Source: JBGQOG01 sp052113705
GTDB lineage: Bacteria; Pseudomonadota; Alphaproteobacteria; Rhodobacterales; Rhodobacteraceae
Assembly (NCBI RefSeq): GCF_052113705.1
Contig: NZ_JBGQOG010000019.1
Span: forward strand, 21,141-85,140
Direction: 5' to 3'
Length of the DNA: 64,000 nt
The translations under genes were made by a program, and so were the position numbers. Below, piece by piece: positions 60,447-64,000 of the stretch (positions are counted from its first letter, which is position 1; each line of letters begins with the position of its first letter). The notes under the pieces were generated by a model. The model saw nothing but the letters and a program-made list of their open reading frames with translations. It searched no databases and was not told the origin of the DNA.

Positions 60447-63338
60447 ATGTCAATAATCCTCTATGCATCAACGTTTGTGATCTTTTTTTTGGTTGCTCTT
60501 GTCCTGTGGATGCGGTGGCGAATGACGGTTTCAAAGGGGCGATTTGCTTTAACTATAGTTTCGGCATTGTTGACGTGTTTGTTTTTTGGTGTTGCTGCGG
60601 TGTCTTCGAATGTTCCTAAGTTAGTTGTTTCCAAGATTTCAGAAATCTTGGGCTATGGACCAGTTGATGATACGCCGCCGTCGGTTCTTGTTTTGGTTCT
60701 GACTATAGTGGCCATGATGCTTATTTATCGATTTGGTTCGACTTCAGTTGTGAATTGGACTGCTCCAGTGCGAGTTTCTGAGATCGATCTTGCAGAAAAA
60801 TTCCTTGAGAATAACGTTCTTGCGTTATCGATTGAGCAGATTAAATTTATTTTAAAGGGACAGAAAGATCCACTTGCAAGTGACGCAATGGTCAATTGGA
60901 ATAAGAAAGTATCAGAGCCACCGCCACCAGTTCCAACGAGAAACCTTCTCAAAGATATGCTTGTTTCGGCGTACGCGGAAATTCGAATCTCAGATGATGG
61001 ATGGCGCGACGAAGGCAAATTATGGGTTGGCGAAATATTAGGTGTTCGTTCGCGGGATACTAAGTCAGTAATAGCGTTTGTTTGTGATGCGCGCCCCGAA
61101 AAGGCGGAGTTGGAGGCGAAAATTGAAGAGCTGCAGTCAAAATCTGTTGATCTGAATGATTTTCGCTTTTTTGCACTCTACCTCTCTAATGGACATTGCG
61201 GCAATGATGATAAATATTTCGATATCGCGGGGACGGCAGTCACAGTAATTTCTTCTCGTCAGTTAATTTTAAAAAGCCTTGATCTTCTAAATTATGCAAG
61301 AGATATCGTTGATTCATTTGAAAGAACTCGTGTCGGCGGCACATTGACGACACTTCAAGGCTCATATGTTGATCTTGAAGCGGAGCGGAGATCTGAAAAA
61401 GGTGATTTGGAAGCGGAGTATGTTTCAAAAAGACTCAACGATTGGCTCATGCAAGATACCCGTGAGAATATTGTGATTACAGGTGAGTATGGGCAGGGCA
61501 AGAGTACGGCGCTGTTAAAATTTTGCTACGATTGGGCCAGGAAATTTATTGATTCTGGGGAGATTGAAGGTCGGATACCCTTACTAATTGAGCTTAGAGG
61601 GCAAAATCCATCAGAAACCGATCCTCTAGGATTTCTGTCGCCATGGTGCGCAAGGTACCGCCTTCTGCCGCAGCAAGTGCTCAACCTTATCAAAGCAGGT
61701 GAAGCTGTAATTATTTTTGAGGGTTTTGATGAGTTGAGGAATGCAGGTCGAGCGTTCTATCGTCATCAACACTTTAACGCTCTGTGGCGGTTTGCCTACC
61801 CTGGCACAAAGATTATTTTCACAGGGAGGCCAAATTTTTTCTTAGATCAACATGAGGCTAATCGCACACTTCGTACTCAAGATGAGAGAAAGATAACTGG
61901 CGCTGCTTTCACGTCGGTCTGGAAGCTCAGGAAATTGAACCTAGAGCAGATCATTGACGCCTGCCGAAGCTATGATGGAGATGCAAAAGAAGGGATTGCT
62001 GCAGCGGCCGAGTCAAGTGCTGAGTTTCTAGACATCGTTTCTCGCCCTTCGATGTTGCCAGTCGTGGCAACAATTTGGGATGATATTTCGGAATTGCAGA
62101 AAGTTGGAGCGCCGTTGACAGGTGCAGCTTTGATCGAGAAATATATTCAGGCTGCATTTTCACGCAAGGAAGTCGAACTCGAGCGGGATACGATACTGTA
62201 TGATGCGCCATCCGGCTCACGGTATCTTGTTTTGCCTAAGCAAGTGAGGGAACTGCTTACTATTTGTGTTGCTTGGAGAATGTCGGGGTTGGGAGCTAAA
62301 AACACAATTCCTCGCTCAGAAATAAATGACATGGTTCGAGAACTATATGATACTCTTCTAGCTACGTCGAAATCTGTTGGTGTATCAGCAACGGTTGCTG
62401 AGGGTTTAATTGAGTTTGAAAGACGGTTTGGTGATGATAGTTTGGCTGAGCGTGTCGAGGTGATCACGGCAGAAATTTGCAGTGCAGGTCTGCTGGTTCC
62501 TGATCCTGCGGGTGGTGCAAGTAATTTAAGATTTCCGCATAAGCAATTTTTCGAGTTTCTTATTGCTAAAGGTGTTGCAATTAAGGCATGTTCCGATCAT
62601 CCACATGCCTCGAGATTAATAGAAAGGTCATCAGCCGAAACAAATGTCGCGATGAGGCTCAACTCAGAACCAAATGCTATTTCCTATTTGGCGGAGTGTA
62701 TTGGAACAAATTTTGATAAAATTGCGCCGGTTAAGAGGCGATTTCATATGAGAGTCGCGATACTACAGGTGATCTTGATCGAGAGATTTCTGAGATTTAT
62801 AAGCAAAAAGATGTCGGCGGCATTTTTGAAGAATTTTTATATGAAGGCTGGTGGGTCATTCGGATCTTATCTGTCTGTGCGTACGGCAATACGACGCAAT
62901 TTTTATATATTCACTTGGGGCGGGCCGATAGGTATGTTGGCAATACTGATGACGTCGGCGGCATCGTATTTTGGTTTTGGATCCGGTATTCATATAGAAA
63001 GCGCAGATTCGGCATCTTTGGTTTCCCTGGAGTTTATTTCAATTTTTTCCATTATTTACATATCATTGATTTTTATTCTTTCTCCCGTTCTGCTACTAGC
63101 AGGCGATCCCATGTTTGAAACTATGCTGGTAAATTTCTTCCGCGCTCACTGGAAGAGACAGGGAGTAGTGCCCAACGACTTCATTGATGAGCTCAGGCTT
63201 GCTAGTCTTTCTTTGGCAAGGGGGAAGGTGCAGTTTGGTAGATGTTACACAGATGATGCCGAATACAGTCATTTTCTTTATCCGGCGCTGGAGTTTGGCA
63301 AGGTGGAAATTAAATTGAAATCGGGACATGGGCATTGA
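60447..63338 (+). CDS. Membrane-anchored NACHT ATPase
   Basis: A 963-residue NACHT-type STAND protein. Three hydrophobic helices at the N-terminus (3-22, 33-52, 79-95), then an unrecognised domain of about 110-300 that may be the effector. The NACHT core has Walker A GEYGQGKS (346-353), Walker B IIFEGFDEL (422-430) and sensor FTGRP (458-462). FPHKQFFEFLIA (696-707) is the family helical motif. The C-terminal part has two more membrane helices (824-842, 862-885) in place of a long repeat sensor. It is AT-rich unlike all neighbours. Bacterial NACHT proteins are anti-phage sensors, so a defence role is likely but unproven. Confidence 0.7.
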   Translation: MSIILYASTFVIFFLVALVLWMRWRMTVSKGRFALTIVSALLTCLFFGVAAVSSNVPKLVVSKISEILGYGPVDDTPPSVLVLVLTIVAMMLIYRFGSTSVVNWTAPVRVSEIDLAEKFLENNVLALSIEQIKFILKGQKDPLASDAMVNWNKKVSEPPPPVPTRNLLKDMLVSAYAEIRISDDGWRDEGKLWVGEILGVRSRDTKSVIAFVCDARPEKAELEAKIEELQSKSVDLNDFRFFALYLSNGHCGNDDKYFDIAGTAVTVISSRQLILKSLDLLNYARDIVDSFERTRVGGTLTTLQGSYVDLEAERRSEKGDLEAEYVSKRLNDWLMQDTRENIVITGEYGQGKSTALLKFCYDWARKFIDSGEIEGRIPLLIELRGQNPSETDPLGFLSPWCARYRLLPQQVLNLIKAGEAVIIFEGFDELRNAGRAFYRHQHFNALWRFAYPGTKIIFTGRPNFFLDQHEANRTLRTQDERKITGAAFTSVWKLRKLNLEQIIDACRSYDGDAKEGIAAAAESSAEFLDIVSRPSMLPVVATIWDDISELQKVGAPLTGAALIEKYIQAAFSRKEVELERDTILYDAPSGSRYLVLPKQVRELLTICVAWRMSGLGAKNTIPRSEINDMVRELYDTLLATSKSVGVSATVAEGLIEFERRFGDDSLAERVEVITAEICSAGLLVPDPAGGASNLRFPHKQFFEFLIAKGVAIKACSDHPHASRLIERSSAETNVAMRLNSEPNAISYLAECIGTNFDKIAPVKRRFHMRVAILQVILIERFLRFISKKMSAAFLKNFYMKAGGSFGSYLSVRTAIRRNFYIFTWGGPIGMLAILMTSAASYFGFGSGIHIESADSASLVSLEFISIFSIIYISLIFILSPVLLLAGDPMFETMLVNFFRAHWKRQGVVPNDFIDELRLASLSLARGKVQFGRCYTDDAEYSHFLYPALEFGKVEIKLKSGHGH

Positions 63339-63704
63339 ACCGCAAAGAATCGAGTTTAGGTCTGGTTTGGCGGCTACAGTGTCCCGATGGTCAGGACATT
63401 GGGAATGGGGCGTCGCAATGAAGGGCTTTCGCGCATGTCGAATGTCTCGCCTAACCGCGGTCTTTTCCTTAGAACCTTCGATCTGCTTCCCTGTTCTACG
63501 ATCTTCTTTTGAGATTGACCCGAGTGAATGCTTCGGTCGGTAGCCGCCAACATGAAGCGGATTCAATGCAATTCCAGTGTGCCCACCTCATTACCGTGTT
63601 CGGCACGGTCGGCATCAATCCTGAGCACGGCATCACTGAAGCCGCATTTCGTGGGGACCTCGATGGACTGGGATCAAGTGGGTGATAGGCTGGAACCAGT
63701 GTTG
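63339..63704. other. Gene-poor stretch after NACHT gene
   Basis: No gene is supported in these 366 bases. Open frames here are short, lack ribosome sites and show no motif. The GC content rises again. It may contain debris of an insertion sequence or the prophage end. Confidence 0.4.
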
Positions 63705-63812
63705 TCAAGGAGCATGAAGCACCAGCGTATCGAAACAGAAGTCGCTGTCATCCTTCCAGATCCGGTGAAGGATGGCGGCGATAGGTCGGCCCACTTTCCG
63801 GCGCAAGGCCCA
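63705..63812 (-). pseudogene. Possible transposase C-terminal remnant
   Basis: On the minus strand, a 35-residue fragment (LRRKVGRPIAAILHRIWKD in its centre) runs from a stop codon to TGA. It resembles the C-terminal end of IS110-type transposases, which end in similar LARKLAVILHRMW patterns. The remainder up to 64000 has stops in all frames I checked and ends in the palindrome AACGACGTCGTT (63986-63997). A decayed insertion sequence is the best guess. Confidence 0.3.
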
Positions 63813-64000
63813 TTAGCCGTCACTTGGCGATAGTGTCAAAAGGGCTTCGCTTGTCGAATTTTGTTGGACAGATTGAGAACCAGTGCCAATCCGAAAGTGT
63901 TTCGGCTTGGGTCCATTTTTCAACGTAACCGACCGGTTGGCACCGCCTGCCTGATGGCATGGTGATCGTTTAAGGCACGTGCATAACGACGTCGTTAACG

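Noticed and set aside
63528..63833. Plus-strand 101-codon frame near the window end
   Set aside because: No ribosome site or motif; it is opposite the possible transposase fragment, and the region looks degenerate.

Overview
The window looks like a chromosome segment of a high-GC alphaproteobacterium of the Rhodobacter/Rhodobacteraceae type. The evidence is the CckA-type hybrid kinase with a CtrA-like box, the GTTC-N7-GTTC class of SOS box at recA, an IscR with a single cysteine heading a suf operon, and phage genes related to Rhodobacter gene transfer agent (GTA) genes. No species is assigned.

Bases 1-25650 are ordinary chromosome. In order they hold cckA, a sulfotransferase-like gene, recA, alaS, a DUF1330 gene, a class II glutamine amidotransferase, typA, an SMR transporter, two tandem YitT-family genes, two small ORFs, icd, a secreted HExxH protein and a leftward four-gene cluster (hypothetical, HD hydrolase, hypothetical, alpha/beta hydrolase). 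Then comes one rightward operon for Fe-S cluster assembly: iscR, a NifS/IscS-type desulfurase, sufB, a YbjQ-like gene, sufC, sufD, two Yip1-like membrane proteins and sufS. A tRNA-Arg(CCG) gene at 25575-25651 closes this part.

A lambda-like siphoviral prophage starts directly after the tRNA. Its leftward early operon (28486 to 25706) encodes an HTH protein, a one-helix membrane protein, a GapR-like protein, a methyltransferase-like protein, an AlpA-like protein and the tyrosine integrase. A short repressor (28762-29094) diverges from a Cro-like gene. Four copies of GTACA-N7-TGnAC lie at the two control regions and are the likely operators. Rightward come replication-type genes, HNH, terminase, portal, S49 protease, capsid, connectors, tail tube, a frameshifted pair of tail chaperones, tape measure, tail tip proteins, a GTA-type head spike pair, and a holin candidate, lysozyme and Rz/Rz1-like lysis cassette ending near 57012.

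Accessory genes sit at three places in the prophage. (1) 32093-34631 has a HipA-like kinase paired with a DUF3037-like protein, plus a lipoprotein; all read against the phage operon, and a diverged copy of the start of the HNH gene lies between them. (2) 57188-58081 is a galU gene bracketed by two copies of the Rz1 3' end. (3) 58533-63338 has an SRAP protein, a Dam-like adenine methylase and a 963-residue AT-rich membrane NACHT ATPase. The last is the best candidate for an undescribed (probably anti-phage) system. The right attachment site was not found, so the element probably runs past 64000 or ends in the degenerate sequence after 63338.
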